From Sphagnum magellanicum (lineage: Eukaryota; Streptophyta; Sphagnopsida; Sphagnales; Sphagnaceae): a stretch of 64,000 bases of DNA. Made by a program: the position numbers and the translations under genes. The notes below the pieces were generated by a model, which saw only the letters and a list, made by a program, of their open reading frames with translations, was not told the origin of the DNA and searched no databases. The stretch spans positions 11,500,146 to 11,564,145 of the forward strand of contig CM038921.1 in the NCBI GenBank assembly GCA_021904315.1, in the 5' to 3' direction. Shown one piece after another: positions 62,201 to 64,000 of this stretch. How positions within the stretch are numbered: position 1 is the first letter of the stretch; every line of letters begins with the position of its first letter.

Positions 62201-64000
62201 GTTAAGGTAAAAAATTGTTTCACCCAAAGGATCCCCTTATTGTCTACAAAATTCAAACAAAATGATCGTGAAATCTTCATGTTGAAAAACATATGAAAAA
62301 TATAATGGGAATGGGCACACATAAAATCATCAAACAAATTGGAAAAATGGATCTAAAATATTAGTAAAAGACTGTAATTCCTAAAAAATGGTTGTCCATG
62401 ATATGAAATTGAAAGCATTATAAATGTCCACCTTTAGTATTACCCAATCTAGATGCAAATCCAACATAGTGCAAACCATGTGGACCATTGTTTCATACCC
62501 CCCTATGTCACCATACTAAACTAATGAAAACCAAAATATTTTGTAAATGTATCTTTAAATTAATTGATAAATGTGCATGCAACCATGCGATAGATCACTT
62601 CTCCAATTGTTCAAATTCCATTGGTTTACTTATTGAAAATTAATAATTGTGATGTTGCAAATAAACATGATATAAATGGGTGAACACGATCATGAACAAT
62701 GTGCCCACATACTTCAAAAAAGAGATAAAAACAACTCTCATGGTCATTTAGAACAAAACAATCTTGTAAAATCTCATATTACATACCTAAAAGATCGCCA
62801 AATGAAAGATGTGGTGAACACGACAAAGAAAAAATAAATGCATTTCAATTTTAATAACTTTTGTCTTTAGATGGAAATCATTAACAAAAAGGGGGAGGTC
62901 AACCTCTACCAATGGGTGAAAAAGGTAAAACATGTTGTGGTTTCATCATATGGGACTGTCAAAATGTTCAAAACTAAAGCACACAGTGCTTGAACATATT
63001 CTTCTACATGTATAAATGCATGTGCATGATGTAGTCATGCTGATGGAGGTGGAGAAAGATCTAAAGCCATCTCCAAAAATCTTTAGGAAACTAAAGTCTA
63101 GGCTTTAATTATGTGTTCTTCCTACAATGTCTCCTAATCACCTATTGTGTATTGAAGAAGGTGGGTGCAAATCTCTTGGTGGCTTTTTTTGCCACCTTGT
63201 ATGGAAAAAAAACATTAAGAAGGGAAGAGCAAAAATGTATGCCAAGTTGCAATATTGAATGGGTCAATGGCCAGATGAATTTAAAAAATATGCAAGGCAC
63301 ATTGAAAATCAACATAAAAAGCATATGGTGATATGAACATGGGCATGGTAAACCCAAATTGAAGGCATCAATGATATATATATATATATGCAATCCATGC
63401 CCAAGTGGAAGAAGGGGGGAATTTTGTAATGTTGGAGGCATCACAATCCTTATAACTAACAATTGTCTAAGAAAACATGTTAATTGGTGACAAGTTATTA
63501 TACCTTTGTTAGGTAAAGGCAACCACATGTAAAACATAATATGGAATTGTGAATGGAAGGTCCCTATCATAAACATTATGTGAAAAGTAATTAATGGTTA
63601 ATGTAATAAACAAGGGATAAAGTGTCTTGACATACCATGTGAGGGTGAAAAACCTAATTGAAGCAAAATACAAGAAATGGAAATGATAAGATGATGAGGT
63701 AAAGCTAAATCACAATGGTCCATAAGAGCCATCTTAACATTGGACTCTCGTTATGATGTTCATTGTCATTTTGAGGTCAGTAAAAATGTAAGATTTGTCA
63801 TTTCTAATAATGCATGAATCACTCCACATAGTTGAAGCCCTAAAGTGTCATTTCACATGACCCAAACCATAAACCTTAGACCTTAAACCTAACCCCCCAA
63901 AAAAAGAAAAAAAACCTAAGCTAGGAACCAAAACCTATCCAAAACAAAACAAAACCAACCAACATTAGTTTTAACCTACCCAACCAAGTAACCAGCCAAT
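59280..64000. other. AT-rich intergenic desert to the window end
   Basis: No supportable gene. Contains a scattered repeat phrase tttcgccaaattcaaaag near 60204, a poly-T run near 60082, an AT microsatellite at 63372-63389 and a two-copy tandem repeat at 61610-61851. Open frames of 93-144 codons on the minus strand (60712-60993, 61990-62337, 63142-63576) lack motifs and exon context. Confidence 0.45.
61610..61851. repeat. Two-copy tandem repeat, 121-bp period
   Basis: catggtatgtgaatcaaa occurs at 61610 and again at 61731. Each is followed by matching blocks (caatatgcaa or taatatgcaat, ggtgttgggcata or ggtgttgggtata, and cataaaggcta). About 85 percent alike by eye. Confidence 0.82.

Noticed and set aside
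1-64000. CRISPR arrays, rRNA genes, bacterial operons
   Set aside because: The repeats seen are directly tandem without spacers, no rRNA sequence was recognised, and all clear genes have spliceosomal introns.

Overview
This is nuclear DNA of a land plant. It has GT-AG introns, a 17-exon cytosolic-type enolase, plant-type split genes, and long AT-rich intergenic deserts full of decayed transposons (LINE, hAT, CACTA, solo LTRs, SINEs, a MITE). No bacterial or organellar gene organisation is visible. The large share of old, mutated repeats suits a large, slowly purged genome such as a fern, gymnosperm or similar, but the sequence does not settle the species.

Layout. 1-14.8 kb is AT-rich repeat desert: three copies of a ~1 kb repeat, a solo LTR, two arrays of a ~165-bp tandem repeat (one split by a 0.78-kb inverted-repeat element), a tRNA-type SINE head, a CACTA-like end and a 1.2-kb fold-back repeat. 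14.8-17.1 kb is less AT-rich and looks like a decayed gene I cannot name. 17.3-18.4 kb (minus) is a complete three-exon gene for ribosomal protein uS14/RPS29. 18.96-23.4 kb (minus) is a nearly full-length, heavily mutated LINE. 23.4-31.3 kb is desert. 31.7-36.3 kb (plus) is an intact enolase gene. 37.9-39.6 kb (minus, convergent with enolase) is a complete five-exon gene of the Tim17/Tim22/Tim23 (PRAT) family. 40-46.7 kb is desert. 46.7-47.4 kb holds a broken thioredoxin-like fragment resembling SOQ1. 47.5-49.25 kb is a non-autonomous CACTA element carrying a SINE. 49.8-50.8 kb is a second solo LTR containing a degenerate 11-bp repeat array. 52.3-54.9 kb (minus) is a complete eight-exon TruC-like pseudouridine synthase gene. 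56.0-59.3 kb (minus) is a decayed hAT transposase. The rest is desert.

The four intact genes (RPS29, enolase, PRAT protein, pseudouridine synthase) are ordinary housekeeping genes in separate transcription units; nothing indicates that they form a pathway. Exon models were assembled by hand from splice sites, reading phase and family similarity. All four close in frame. I found no convincing new biological system. The most unusual items are the 11-bp-periodic LTR, the SOQ1-like fragment, the large fold-back repeat, and a few substitutions in otherwise conserved proteins.
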